The notes: generated by a model from the letters alone, not told the origin. A stretch of DNA of 52,189 nt from an uncultured Mollicutes bacterium (GCA_945923475.1 CAMELE010000012.1:1-52189), one strand, 5' to 3'; counted from the first letter of the stretch, positions 25,376 through 34,085 are shown. Numbers and translations are program-made.

Positions 25376-25446
25376 CTTTATTTTTTCATTTATTCTCTTT
25401 TCTAATTTTTTATTATATAATAAATATACAAATTAGGAGGAGTTTT

Positions 25447-25989
25447 ATGAGCAATATAACCGGTTTACAAAAAGCAAACGCCGCTTCTAATAAAATCACG
25501 AAAGATTCTATTAAGGAAGCATTTCTAGTTTTACTTGTTAAAAAAGATATCAGTAAAATTACAGTTACCGAAATTGTTTCCAAGGCTGGTGTATCTAGAA
25601 CTGCATTTTATAAAAATTATAAAACTAAAGAAGATATACTACACGATATCGTCGGTCCCTTTTTACAGGCTATTGATAATAAGCTTGCAAGAAAAGGCTC
25701 AACAAGTCTTTATGAGTGGTTTTTAATCTTCTTTTTAGAGGTTAAAAAGAACTCACGCGTATTCTCCTCTATTGCTCCCGCTTTAATCGAAAATGTTCTT
25801 TTAAAGCTTAAGAGTAAAAATGAAAATTTACACAATGAATACCAACGTAACATTTTTGAAAGTTCTATTGGCTATGTTATCTATGCATGGCTAAGCAATC
25901 CAAAAGAAACTCCTGAAGAAATAGCTACGCTTTGTAGCAAAATCTACATAGGGTTTGATGAGATTTTTTCCTTTTTAAAAAAGGAATAG
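25447..25989 (+). CDS. TetR/AcrR family transcriptional regulator
   Basis: A 180-residue regulator with an N-terminal TetR helix-turn-helix (IKEAFLVLLVKKDISKITVTEIVSKAGVSRTAFYKNYKTKEDIL, about residues 20-65; conserved VSRTAFYKNYKTKEDIL at its end) and a helical ligand/dimer domain. It is divergent from the fatty-acid operon with 138 bases between, which holds the TGACAAAGTCA palindrome. By position it is likely to control that operon in response to an acyl ligand; this is inference. The ATG has a strong AGGAGG ribosome binding site. Confidence 0.9.
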   Translation: MSNITGLQKANAASNKITKDSIKEAFLVLLVKKDISKITVTEIVSKAGVSRTAFYKNYKTKEDILHDIVGPFLQAIDNKLARKGSTSLYEWFLIFFLEVKKNSRVFSSIAPALIENVLLKLKSKNENLHNEYQRNIFESSIGYVIYAWLSNPKETPEEIATLCSKIYIGFDEIFSFLKKE

Positions 25990-26011
25990 CCTAGCAAATG
26001 TATAATTCACA

Positions 26012-26140
26012 TTACATTGCTGTTAGCATTTTATCATTTATTGCAGTACCATTCAACCTTTTACATTTCAGAGTGAACACTTTGTCAGCATTTGTAAACT
26101 CTGGCATTTGTATAAAATTAATATAAAAGAAAGTATCCAT
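26012..26140 (-). CDS. Possible 42-residue small protein
   Basis: An open frame of 42 codons in the otherwise empty stretch between tetR and aguB. It reads MDTFFYINFIQMPEFTNADK then a basic segment KCKRLNGTAINDK and ends in LTAM. The amino-acid make-up looks more protein-like than random AT-rich DNA, but there is no Shine-Dalgarno before the ATG, and its start lies inside the hairpin at 26130-26176. It could be a small gene or the tail of a decayed one. I do not recognise it. The rest of 25990-26358 holds only hairpins. Confidence 0.25.
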   Translation of the reverse strand: MDTFFYINFIQMPEFTNADKVFTLKCKRLNGTAINDKMLTAM

Positions 26141-26176
26141 TTAATAAATAATTCACATTATTTAACAGGATACTTT
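26130..26176. terminator. Hairpin, possible terminator of tetR
   Basis: AAAGTATCC (26130-26138) pairs with GGATACTTT (26168-26176), followed by TAATGTT; the loop is long (29 bases). It lies 140 bases after tetR, so assignment is uncertain. Confidence 0.4.
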
Positions 26177-26306
26177 TAATGTTATTCTTATCTATTTTGT
26201 ATTGATTCGCTCTTTATTTCAACTTTATTACACCATATATCCAAAACATTAAAATTTTTACATGGCATTATTCACTCATTAAAATATAAGCTATATACCA
26301 AAATAT

Positions 26307-26343
26307 AAAAAAAGGTTAATATTTACAAAAAGTTTCATTAACC
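26307..26343 (-). terminator. Terminator of the speA-aguA-aguB operon
   Basis: GGTTAAT and ATTAACC pair around a 16-base loop; on the minus strand they are followed by TTTTTTT. It lies 15 bases beyond the aguB stop. The other side also has a T run, so it can work in both directions. Confidence 0.75.
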
Positions 26344-26358
26344 ATTTTTTTATCTAAA

Positions 26359-27234
26359 TCATTTATTATTTTTTGGCTTATAAGCTAAATGATTAATAGC
26401 TTCATATAAATCTGGTCTTCTATCTCTAAAAATCCCCCAGCTATAACGTTTCTTATTGCTATAATCTAAGTCTAACTCCTCAATAATAAAGCCTTCTTCA
26501 GTTCTTGACATTTCCTTAAGCTTATCACCCTCGCATGATGCAATAAATGAAGACCCATAGAATGTCATACTTGAATTATCTTCTTTTTCCTCACCTATTC
26601 TATTGGCAGCTACAACGGGAATAATATTTGCAGCGGCATGCCCCTTCATTACATTTTGCCAGTGATTCTTAGAATCAATTGGTAAAACTGGCTCTGAGCC
26701 AATTGCAGTTGGATACAAGATAATCTCTGCTCCCATAAGCGTTAGGCATCTTGCAAGTTCAGAGAACCATTGATCCCAGCATATTCCTATTCCTACCTTA
26801 CCGAACTTTGTATCATAAACCTTAAATCCCGTATCACCAGGAGAAAAATAGAACTTTTCTTCATAGCATTCACCTGTTGGAATATGGCTTTTACGATATA
26901 ATCCTAAATCTGTACCATCCGCGTCAAACACAACAAGTGAATTAAAATATGAATTGCCTGCTCGTTCAAAGAATGAAATTGGTAAAACAACGCCAAGCTC
27001 TCGAGCAAGGCTTTGAAATGTTTTTAGCAATTGAGAATTTTCATATTCCTCTGCCAAACTAAAATAATCATATTTTTCCTTTTGACAAAAATATGGGGTT
27101 TTAAATAATTCAGGTAACAAGATAATATTTGCACCTTTTGCTGCAGCATCTCTAACATAAGAGATAGCCTTTGATATATTCTTTTCAATGTCCCATGACA
27201 TAGACATTTGAACTGCAGACACCTTAATCTTCAT
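26359..27234 (-). CDS. aguB: N-carbamoylputrescine amidase
   Basis: Nitrilase-fold hydrolase that converts N-carbamoylputrescine to putrescine, CO2 and ammonia. The Glu-Lys-Cys triad is visible in LLPELFKTPYF, YRKSHIPTG and GIGICWDQWF. The length of 291 is typical. It overlaps aguA by 11 bases, and aguA overlaps speA, forming a complete agmatine route. Confidence 0.95.
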   Translation of the reverse strand: MKIKVSAVQMSMSWDIEKNISKAISYVRDAAAKGANIILLPELFKTPYFCQKEKYDYFSLAEEYENSQLLKTFQSLARELGVVLPISFFERAGNSYFNSLVVFDADGTDLGLYRKSHIPTGECYEEKFYFSPGDTGFKVYDTKFGKVGIGICWDQWFSELARCLTLMGAEIILYPTAIGSEPVLPIDSKNHWQNVMKGHAAANIIPVVAANRIGEEKEDNSSMTFYGSSFIASCEGDKLKEMSRTEEGFIIEELDLDYSNKKRYSWGIFRDRRPDLYEAINHLAYKPKNNK

Positions 27235-28321
27235 TTTTTACGACTCCTTCTGGAATTTGCATTGTAACGCAATGAATGTTACCACCAGCAACTAATATAT
27301 GTCTTGAATTAATTGGATAAATTGTTTTATCAGGATAGATTTGCTTAAATAATCTAATTGCAGACTTGTCCTCCTCAACTCCAAATTGTGGTACAAGTAC
27401 AAATTTCTCTCCCTGATAGAAATTAACATATGATGCAGCTAGTCTATCTCCTTCTTTTCTTGGTTTTGCGCCAGGAGCTTGACTTATTTTACTAGCTTCC
27501 TCTTTTGTTAATGTTAAATATGGTGTAGGAAGCTTACTCATAATTACATAAAATGGTAATTTACCAAGAACCTCTAAGCCCTCATAAGAGTATTGATGTT
27601 GTAAATCTTGTTCATCAAGTGTATTCGCAAGTAATATTGTTTGTTCATCTAAGAAGCAAGCAAAATTATCGATATGCTCATTTGTCTCATCATTTACAAT
27701 TCCGTGTGGCAGCCAAACAATATGACGCATGCCTAAATAATCCTTCAATGTAACCTCAATACCCTGTTTTGAAAGATATGGATTTCTACCCCTACTAAGT
27801 AAGCAAGCCTCTGTTGTCATTAATACTCTTTGTCCGTTAGTATGAATACTTCCACCCTCGAGGATAAAATCCTTTCTACTATAATAATCGACACCTAAGA
27901 AATCAGCTAATCTTGCTCCAAGAGAGTTATCATCCTCATAATCATCATAAAGTCCATCAACGCTTCCACCCCAGGCATTAAAGCCAAAATCAACAGCTCT
28001 GACGTCACCCTCATTATTTGTTACAAATATTAACGTATTATCTCTAGCCCATGAATCATTGTATGGAAGCCTTAATATCTCTACGTTTTCAATTTTAAAA
28101 GCCTCAATATCCTCTTCTTTAATCTTAGGATTGATAACTAAAATAACTCTTTCATATAAAGATATAGCCTTAACTATTTCTAAAAATTCAGGCATTGCAT
28201 CCTTTCCACCATTTTCCCAGGTATCCTCGCGATAAGGTAAAAGCACAATAGTACCACTATGCTTTTCCCACTCTGCAGGCATAGTAAAGCCATCTTTTAA
28301 AGGTGTGTTTTTTAGTCTCAT
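27224..28321 (-). CDS. aguA: Agmatine deiminase
   Basis: Guanidino-group hydrolase that turns agmatine into N-carbamoylputrescine and ammonia. The 365-residue protein has the family start MPAEWEKHSGTIVLLPYRED, NDSWARDN, the histidine motif ILEGGSIHTNG and the catalytic cysteine in VAGGNIHCVTMQ. The ATG at 28321 has AAGGAGG 10 bases upstream; the TTG at 28330 would lie too close. It overlaps the neighbour on the downstream side. Confidence 0.96.
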   Translation of the reverse strand: MRLKNTPLKDGFTMPAEWEKHSGTIVLLPYREDTWENGGKDAMPEFLEIVKAISLYERVILVINPKIKEEDIEAFKIENVEILRLPYNDSWARDNTLIFVTNNEGDVRAVDFGFNAWGGSVDGLYDDYEDDNSLGARLADFLGVDYYSRKDFILEGGSIHTNGQRVLMTTEACLLSRGRNPYLSKQGIEVTLKDYLGMRHIVWLPHGIVNDETNEHIDNFACFLDEQTILLANTLDEQDLQHQYSYEGLEVLGKLPFYVIMSKLPTPYLTLTKEEASKISQAPGAKPRKEGDRLAASYVNFYQGEKFVLVPQFGVEEDKSAIRLFKQIYPDKTIYPINSRHILVAGGNIHCVTMQIPEGVVKNED

Positions 28322-28326
28322 AAAAA

Positions 28327-29778
28327 TCAATCCTCCTTAACAACACTCACAGTCCCATCTTGATATTTTGATAATACAGTCGCTCCTGTTTGCTTGTATT
28401 TTAAGATTCTCTCAATTATAGCATCATTAAATATTTCTCCCGGAATAATTAAAGGAATTCCTGGAGGATAAACCATAATTGATTCTTTAGATATATATCC
28501 TTTAGCCTCAGTTAGTTTTATTCTTTGTGAATCTAATTGATAAGCCTCTCTTGGTGAGAGCCTTGATTGAGGGAAGTTTTGATCATAATGATATTTCGGA
28601 TATTTTATATCTTCCTTATAATATTTATCAGAAATATCCTTAAGAGCCCAAATTAAATGGTCTATATGACTCTTCTTTGAGCCAATAGCAATTATACCTA
28701 ATAAAGTATAAGCCTCGGCTAATTCCATTTGAATTTGATACTCATCTCTTAGCATATTATATAATTCAAATCCTGTTAAATTAATATTATCAAGCTCTAT
28801 TACAAGTTTTGTGTCATCATAGTCAAAAACCTGATGTTTTAAGAAATGCTCTCTTCCGCACGCTTTAAAGCCTGGAATTCTATCAATTTCCTTACGAGCA
28901 TAATTTGCTAAATTAACAGTGTCATTTAATTGAACCTGTCCAGCTGTAGCCATATATTTTCTAGCCGCATCAAGTGATGCCATCAAAAGCGCTGATGGAG
29001 ATGTAGTATTAATCATGGCCAATGCTTCCTTAATTTCATCACGAGAAACTCTATCACCCTTTTTAAGCAAAACACTTGCTTGAGTCAAAGCTCCAAGTGT
29101 TTTATGAAGTGAAACCGCACTTAAATCTGCTCCACACTCCATAGCGCTATATGGACCATAATAATTAAAGCCAAAATGAGCTCCATGGGCTTCATCTACA
29201 ATAACAATCATATTATTTGCGTGAGCTATTGCCACTATCTTTTTAAGATCTGCTACAGCTCCAAAATAGGTCGGATTTATAACAAAAACTGCTTTAGCAT
29301 CAGGATTTGCCGTAATAGCCTCTTCATATGAAGCTACACTTGGTTGATTAGCTATTTCTAGCTCTAAATCAAGTTCTGGCATTACGAATATAGGCGTAGC
29401 ACCTGATAAAATTAATGCATTGATAACTGATTTATGACAGTTCCTTGGCAATATTATTTTATCATGTCTTCCCGTTGTTGACAATATAGAAGCCAAAATA
29501 CCAGATGTAGTACCATTAATTAAGAAATACGCCTCATCAGCATTATAAGCCTGTGCCATTAGGGCCTGTGCCTCTTTAATAACTCCATTTGGATGGTTTA
29601 AATTGTCCATCCCTCTTGGCGCGTTTACATCACATTGATAAACCCTATTACCAACTAATGCTTTAAAATCATTTTTTACATTACCCATATGGTGTCCAGG
29701 AACATCAAAGGGAGATATACCTTCTTTTATATAGCTTTTTAATGCGTCTAAATAAGGAGTTTTATTTTGTTCGTCCAT
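28327..29778 (-). CDS. speA: Arginine decarboxylase (Orn/Lys/Arg decarboxylase, aspartate-aminotransferase fold)
   Basis: PLP enzyme that makes agmatine from arginine. The 483-residue protein is like Bacillus SpeA in length, with IVIVDEAHGAHFGF, the Schiff-base lysine in VSLHKTLGALTQASV and the C-terminal IMVYPPGIPLIIPGE. Next to aguA and aguB it is best read as arginine rather than lysine or ornithine decarboxylase. The ATG has TGAGGTATTTG upstream. An IS1182-type element is inserted only 25 bases upstream, so the original promoter is separated from the gene. Confidence 0.92.
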   Translation of the reverse strand: MDEQNKTPYLDALKSYIKEGISPFDVPGHHMGNVKNDFKALVGNRVYQCDVNAPRGMDNLNHPNGVIKEAQALMAQAYNADEAYFLINGTTSGILASILSTTGRHDKIILPRNCHKSVINALILSGATPIFVMPELDLELEIANQPSVASYEEAITANPDAKAVFVINPTYFGAVADLKKIVAIAHANNMIVIVDEAHGAHFGFNYYGPYSAMECGADLSAVSLHKTLGALTQASVLLKKGDRVSRDEIKEALAMINTTSPSALLMASLDAARKYMATAGQVQLNDTVNLANYARKEIDRIPGFKACGREHFLKHQVFDYDDTKLVIELDNINLTGFELYNMLRDEYQIQMELAEAYTLLGIIAIGSKKSHIDHLIWALKDISDKYYKEDIKYPKYHYDQNFPQSRLSPREAYQLDSQRIKLTEAKGYISKESIMVYPPGIPLIIPGEIFNDAIIERILKYKQTGATVLSKYQDGTVSVVKED

Positions 29779-29883
29779 TCAAATACCTCACACAACAAAA
29801 AAAGGGGCTGTAAAAAAACCTAGGTTTTGAAAAAAAACAAATTTAGTACTTTACAGTCCTTTTTTTGTCTATAAAAGTAAAAA

Positions 29884-29910
29884 ACGCTCGGGGAATCGAA
29901 CCCGGAGCCG
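29884..29910. other. tRNA T-arm-like hairpin in the IS leader
   Basis: Read on the minus strand this contains GGGTTCGATTCCCC, a full T-stem/T-loop consensus, and the arms GCTC...GAGC extend the stem. It lies inside the IS between the left terminal repeat and the transposase start. No matching acceptor, D or anticodon arm can be folded around it, so it is not a tRNA gene. It may be a captured tRNA end or a regulatory hairpin. Confidence 0.5.
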
Positions 29911-29949
29911 TCTTTATGGTAAAATATTGTTGGACTACAAACATTTTAC

Positions 29950-31623
29950 ATGGGATATTATACCATAAGAAAAACATTTTTTGTAGACTGCTACACTAGT
30001 AATGTGGAGCAATCACAAAAAATAGACAAATTTTTAGCATTATTAGATAGATCAGGAGCTTGTGATTTACTTAATAGCTTACTGAAAGAAAAACAAAAAA
30101 ATGATACTGATAAAGGAGGAAGACCATCACATAACCCATACAATATGTTAGCATTAATTTTGTTTAATTTTAGTTTTGGGAAAGGTACACTAAGAGACAT
30201 TGAAGACAGCTGTAGATTTGATTTACGTTGTATTTATATTATGCAAGAAGAAAGGCCTAGTCATATGACTTTAGGTAATTTTATAAATGATTATATATTA
30301 CCTAATGCAGGCAAGTTCTTTTCATTAATTACAAAGGCCATTTTTGATGAATGTAATTTAAAAATGGATAAAATGTATCTAGATGGATCTAAGTTTGAAG
30401 CTAACGCAAACAAATATAAATTTGTATGGAAACCAACGAAATTTCATTTAAAACTTTGTGATAAAGTAAGAGATTTATTATTTGAATATAATTTAATTAG
30501 AGGATTACCTAAAACAGGTATGATAAGTTCTCAGGAAATAGCTAATAAATTACTTGAATTAAATGACATTTTAAAAAACTTGGATTTAACAAATAAAACA
30601 AGCAAAAAACATATTAAAAATTACGACTTATTAGTTGAATATTTACAAAAGAGTTTAGAATATGAGGAGAAAGAGAGGATTTGTGGTCCAAACAGAAACT
30701 CTTATTATAAAACTGATAATGACGCGACAGCAATGTGTTTGAAAGAAGATTATTATTCTGGTTTAGGTAGTAATATGCATGCAGGGTATAACACACAAAT
30801 AAGTGTTATAAACGGATTGGTTTCTGCATATTTAGTAACTCAATCTAGAAATGATATAGATGATTTTACACTTTTATTAGATAAACATTACGAATTTTAC
30901 CATTCTTATCCTAAATCTTTATGTGCTGATGCAGGATATGGTTCTTATGAAAATTATAAATATTTAGACGTTCATAATATTAAAAATTTCGTAAAATACT
31001 TCACATGGCAAGGCAATGTATCCGGACAAAACCCTAGTCAATATAGACTTGATACAAATAATGAAACAATAATATGTTTAAATGGAAATATTGGATATAA
31101 ATGTGATGATGTTACTTGGCATCATAAAAAAGCTAATTCAATATTCTATAAAATTGAAGGATGTAATAATTGTATGTTTTCATTGTTTTGTAAAAGATTT
31201 ATGAAAAATAAAGATGAAAATTTTAAAATATTTGAAGTAACATTACAACTTCAAAAATACATTCAAGAAGCCGAGGATAATCTTCTATCAATTGAAGGGA
31301 TAGAGATGAGAGTTAATCGTTCTTCTCAGGTAGAAGGGGCATTCGGTGTTATTAAACAAGATTTTCAATATGAGCGTTTTAGAAGACGCTCATTACCAAA
31401 AGTTTCATTAGAATTTATGTTGGTATGTTTAGGATATAACATTAGAAAATTATTTAAATATTATGATGGGAACGCTAAATTTGATTATTGGAAGGTTCCC
31501 AAAAATATTACACCCGAAAAATTTAAGAAACCTAGTGCTAAAAGATTATCAAAAAAAGCTTCTAAAATTAAACAAAAGTCTGTTAATCAAGAAGCTAAAG
31601 ATAATTATAAATATGCAAAATAA
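29950..31623 (+). CDS. IS1182-family transposase
   Basis: DDE transposase of 557 residues. Seen: the N-terminal GGRPSHNPYNMLALILF block, the first Asp in MYLDGSKFEANANKYKFVW, a second Asp in LCADAGYGSYENY, a cysteine cluster CNNCMFSLFC, and the Glu in SSQVEGAFGVIKQDF. All family motifs are in frame and undamaged, so it is probably active. There is no clear Shine-Dalgarno before the ATG; a hairpin (GTAAAAT...ATTTTAC, about 29919-29948) lies directly upstream and may limit translation. Confidence 0.93.
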   Translation: MGYYTIRKTFFVDCYTSNVEQSQKIDKFLALLDRSGACDLLNSLLKEKQKNDTDKGGRPSHNPYNMLALILFNFSFGKGTLRDIEDSCRFDLRCIYIMQEERPSHMTLGNFINDYILPNAGKFFSLITKAIFDECNLKMDKMYLDGSKFEANANKYKFVWKPTKFHLKLCDKVRDLLFEYNLIRGLPKTGMISSQEIANKLLELNDILKNLDLTNKTSKKHIKNYDLLVEYLQKSLEYEEKERICGPNRNSYYKTDNDATAMCLKEDYYSGLGSNMHAGYNTQISVINGLVSAYLVTQSRNDIDDFTLLLDKHYEFYHSYPKSLCADAGYGSYENYKYLDVHNIKNFVKYFTWQGNVSGQNPSQYRLDTNNETIICLNGNIGYKCDDVTWHHKKANSIFYKIEGCNNCMFSLFCKRFMKNKDENFKIFEVTLQLQKYIQEAEDNLLSIEGIEMRVNRSSQVEGAFGVIKQDFQYERFRRRSLPKVSLEFMLVCLGYNIRKLFKYYDGNAKFDYWKVPKNITPEKFKKPSAKRLSKKASKIKQKSVNQEAKDNYKYAK

Positions 31624-31771
31624 AAAGGCTGCAAAACCTAGAATTTGATTTTTTTTAAAATCTAGGTTTTTTTACAGCCCCCTTTGTTTTCTTATTTTCT
31701 ATTTTTTATTAAGCATCTTTGCTTTACCGGATGTATTATATCACTATCTAACAATATTTCAATAATAATTT

Positions 31772-32068
31772 TTAAAAAATTGTTTTTTCTAATACATCAT
31801 CTATTTTTGGCTGATCCTTATATGTCCAATGCTTGATATATCTTTCATCACATGTATATATACATAGTTCCTCATTTTCATGCAAAGGTAAATACTTAGA
31901 TATAACCTCTTTTACCGATTCTTTATCCTCTAAAACCTCATAACCAACAGGTGTAACCTTCAATCTATCATCAACCGCTACAACATCATTAATTAAAAAA
32001 TAATATGTTTTACTAGCATCCTTAATTGGTTTATTCGTTTTAGTATTAATAATTGGCGCAACTGCCAT
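31772..32068 (-). CDS. Hypothetical protein, 98 residues
   Basis: I do not recognise a family. The protein is soluble, with no signal peptide or membrane segment, and is mixed alpha/beta by eye (TYYFLINDVVAVDDRLKVT; EELCIYTCDERYIKHW). The ATG has a strong AGAGGGTGAT ribosome binding site, so it is likely real. It is downstream of the broken acetyltransferase and just right of the IS element; before the insertion it would have been directly upstream of speA. Confidence 0.7.
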   Translation of the reverse strand: MAVAPIINTKTNKPIKDASKTYYFLINDVVAVDDRLKVTPVGYEVLEDKESVKEVISKYLPLHENEELCIYTCDERYIKHWTYKDQPKIDDVLEKTIF

Positions 32069-32090
32069 TTAAATCACCCTCTTACAGCTA

Positions 32091-32652
32091 TTATTTTACC
32101 ATATTTTGATTGTTTTTTAATAAAGACATGAAACTATCCTTTATTTCACCCATTCTTGTTTCAAATTTAATTAATTTATAATGCTTAAAGCCACATTTTT
32201 CTTGAACACGCCAAGATTGGTTGTTCGTAGTAAAATGGCCACACATTAAAAAATCTAGTTTTAATTCGTTAAAGCAATAATTAATCACCGCATTAACTGC
32301 CTCTGGCATTATTCCCTTTCCCCCAATAATCTTTAGATAATACATATCCTATTTCTCTTCCGTTTAATTCCTCAAATTCAGGAAATACTTTTTAATTATA
32401 TTCTTCAATTCCTAAAGATCCGATAACTTTATTATTATATACTATTGCAAATGTTTTTTTACCGTTAATGAATATATCTAGTATTTCCTTTGTTTTTTCT
32501 TTTGTTTCATGGAAGTGCCACCCTGCCATTTCACCAACACCAGGTACAGATGCATATTCATAAAAATCATCTAAATCATCTTCCTTCCATTCTCTTAAGA
32601 TTAATCTTTTTGTAGTTAATACTACACCAGTAATATCTATATATGTATTCAT
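32091..32652 (-). pseudogene. GNAT-family N-acetyltransferase (RimJ/RimL type), doubly broken
   Basis: The first 86 codons (TKRLILREWKEDDLDDFYEYA) end at a TAA at 32392-32394, but the same frame continues KVFPEFEELNGREIGYVLSK with obvious acetyltransferase sense. A second lesion follows: in a G5 run (DYW then GKG) one extra base moves the rest, GIMPEAVNAVINYC...NNQSWRVQEKCGF, into another frame. Removing one G and reading through the TAA restores a full protein of about 185 residues with the acetyl-CoA-binding region. The start has a good GGGAGAT ribosome binding site, so decay looks recent. One lesion might be an assembly error; two make a true pseudogene likely. Confidence 0.85.
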
Positions 32653-32667
32653 ATTATTATCTCCCTC

Positions 32668-33828
32668 TTATTTTACAATTAATTCTACATCACTATTTTC
32701 TATTGTCTCAAAATTATTTGTATTATTTATTTTTTCAAATTTTTTATTTAAAATATCTACTCTCTTAGTAAAATTATCCGTTGAGTTATGTAAAGCTGAT
32801 ATATTTTTCGAAATTGATTGCCAATCATCTTTAAATTTTACAAAATCCTTACTTAATAGCTTTATCTGTTCTGAAATAATTTCAACGTTTTCAGCTCGAT
32901 TATAATTAATTTTTATAATATTAATATTAGCTAAAATAGGCTGAAGCGTTGATGGAGATGATATAACAACATTCTTTTCTCTTGCAAATTCAACAAGTTC
33001 ATATAGCTCACCATTTATATAGCCAAAAATAGCATCACTAGGCACAAACATAATTGCATATGGTGCCGTTTCATCTTTTACTATATATTTATTTGCAACA
33101 TCAGTTATATGCTTTTTTACTGCATTATAAAAGCCCTTAATATATGTATCATCATTGTGATTTTCCATTATTTTTTTATAATCAGCGTAAGGAAACTTTG
33201 AATCTATACATAAAAGCTTATAAGGCTGTGGTAAAAATATGACGCTATCAGGTATAACATCATTCCCACCCTTTAAATGGTACTGTGTTGCATAAACGCC
33301 TTCCTTTGCATCCCCAAACACACTAAACAAAATCGAATTTAGCGTATACTCTCCATACTTTCCTCTATTTTGGTTATTTTCTAATACGTTTTTCAAGGAT
33401 ACTACATCATTTGATAATTTATTAATATTAGCCTGTGCTTCATCTATTTTAGTTAATCTTTCGATAAGCGCTGCATATATTTCACCTGTTTTAGAAATAT
33501 TTGATGTTAGGCTTTTGGAAACATTCTCGTTCATAGAAACAAGCTTCATATCGAGTTTATTATTTAGAACATCCATTCTTCCATCTAAACGATTATTAAT
33601 TGATTTTTCTAATTCTGAAAACTTTTGAGCCTGAAAGTTATTATTTTCTTTTTCATGCTCTAAAAGAGCCACCATACCTTTTGTCATAGTAAGATCTATC
33701 TGGTTTTTCAAATTATTCTCAAGCTTAGTCAAATCGACATCTATTCTTTGCTCACGCGGCTTTGCTAAAACTAAATATAGAATTAATAATACAATAACTA
33801 CCAATAAGCCTATAATTACATACTCCAT
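32668..33828 (-). CDS. rmuC: DNA recombination protein RmuC
   Basis: RmuC-family protein, linked to limiting inverted-repeat recombination. It has one N-terminal membrane helix (about residues 3-23), a long coiled coil (about 30-140) and a nuclease-like C-terminal domain with NRGKYGEYTLNSIL, LCIDSKFPYADY and YAIMFVPSDAIFGYI. The length of 386 is in range. The ATG at 33828 has AAGGAGGAG 9 bases upstream; a GTG lies one codon earlier. It is separated from serS by a terminator and a candidate small RNA. Confidence 0.92.
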   Translation of the reverse strand: MEYVIIGLLVVIVLLILYLVLAKPREQRIDVDLTKLENNLKNQIDLTMTKGMVALLEHEKENNNFQAQKFSELEKSINNRLDGRMDVLNNKLDMKLVSMNENVSKSLTSNISKTGEIYAALIERLTKIDEAQANINKLSNDVVSLKNVLENNQNRGKYGEYTLNSILFSVFGDAKEGVYATQYHLKGGNDVIPDSVIFLPQPYKLLCIDSKFPYADYKKIMENHNDDTYIKGFYNAVKKHITDVANKYIVKDETAPYAIMFVPSDAIFGYINGELYELVEFAREKNVVISSPSTLQPILANINIIKINYNRAENVEIISEQIKLLSKDFVKFKDDWQSISKNISALHNSTDNFTKRVDILNKKFEKINNTNNFETIENSDVELIVK

Positions 33829-33874
33829 CACTACTACTCCTCCTTAAATCTATAGTTTTATATTATCATATACA

Positions 33875-33908
33875 AACAAAAAATCCTAGGAAAAAGTCCT
33901 AGGATTTT
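33875..33908. terminator. Strong terminator at the 3' end of the candidate small RNA
   Basis: AAATCCTAGG (33881-33890) and CCTAGGATTT (33898-33907) form a perfect 10-bp stem, with T6 after it on the minus strand and TTTTAG on the plus strand. It lies 50 bases upstream of rmuC, so rmuC needs a promoter between. Confidence 0.9.
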
Positions 33909-34085
33909 AGCAAATTCATACTAGCCCGAATGAAAAGATTCATTTTGTTTATTGGGAGAGAGTTATGTGTGTTGTGTATGAATTGAGTTTTGTGGGCTAG
34001 TAGAAATTAACCTCCTTTCCGTATTTAAAATTTAAAAGTATTAATTTATTAATTTTAGTTTGTCTTACCTTGAAGACATCTATAG
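33880..34085 (-). ncRNA. Candidate structured small RNA, C-rich, between serS and rmuC
   Basis: No gene fits this stretch. Read on the minus strand it has a possible -10 TATACT near 34085, a small hairpin GTCTT-CAAGGT-AAGAC, an unused AAAGGAGG with no start codon behind it, then two long helices that cross: ACTAGCCC (34001-33994) with GGGCTAGT (33927-33920), and AATTCATAC (33984-33976) with GTATGAATT (33921-33913). They overlap by two bases, so they form a pseudoknot or two alternative folds. The enclosed loop is unstructured, with CTCTCTCCC complementary to Shine-Dalgarno sequences. A strong terminator closes it. A trans-acting regulatory RNA is the best reading; it is not a family I recognise. 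Confidence 0.45.

Larger units (their letters stand above)
29804..31682 (+). mobile_element. IS1182-family insertion sequence
   Basis: The element has terminal inverted repeats: GGGGCTGTAAAAAAACCTAG at the left (from 29804) and the same sequence, reverse-complemented, at the right (ending near 31681/31682). They agree over about 25 bases with one difference. It encodes one complete transposase, so it looks intact. Each end also has a subterminal inverse copy of its own tip and can fold into a hairpin, which would shield the transposase from read-in transcription and end its own transcript. I see no clear target duplication: the flanks are A-rich on the left and T-rich on the right, consistent with insertion into a terminator-like palindrome as reported for this family. 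Confidence 0.9.

Noticed and set aside
29884-29957. tRNA gene on the minus strand upstream of the IS transposase
   Set aside because: Only the T-arm fits; no acceptor stem, D-arm or anticodon arm can be formed with the flanking bases, and the site lies inside the IS ends.
33963-33998. Plus-strand mini-frame MCVVYELSFVG after GGGAGAGAG
   Set aside because: Only 11 codons, within the stem-loop of the candidate small RNA; no promoter on the plus strand is evident.
33980-34020. Leader peptide after the AAAGGAGG in the candidate small RNA
   Set aside because: No ATG, GTG or TTG stands at usable distance; only an ATT frame of 14 codons, too weak to call.
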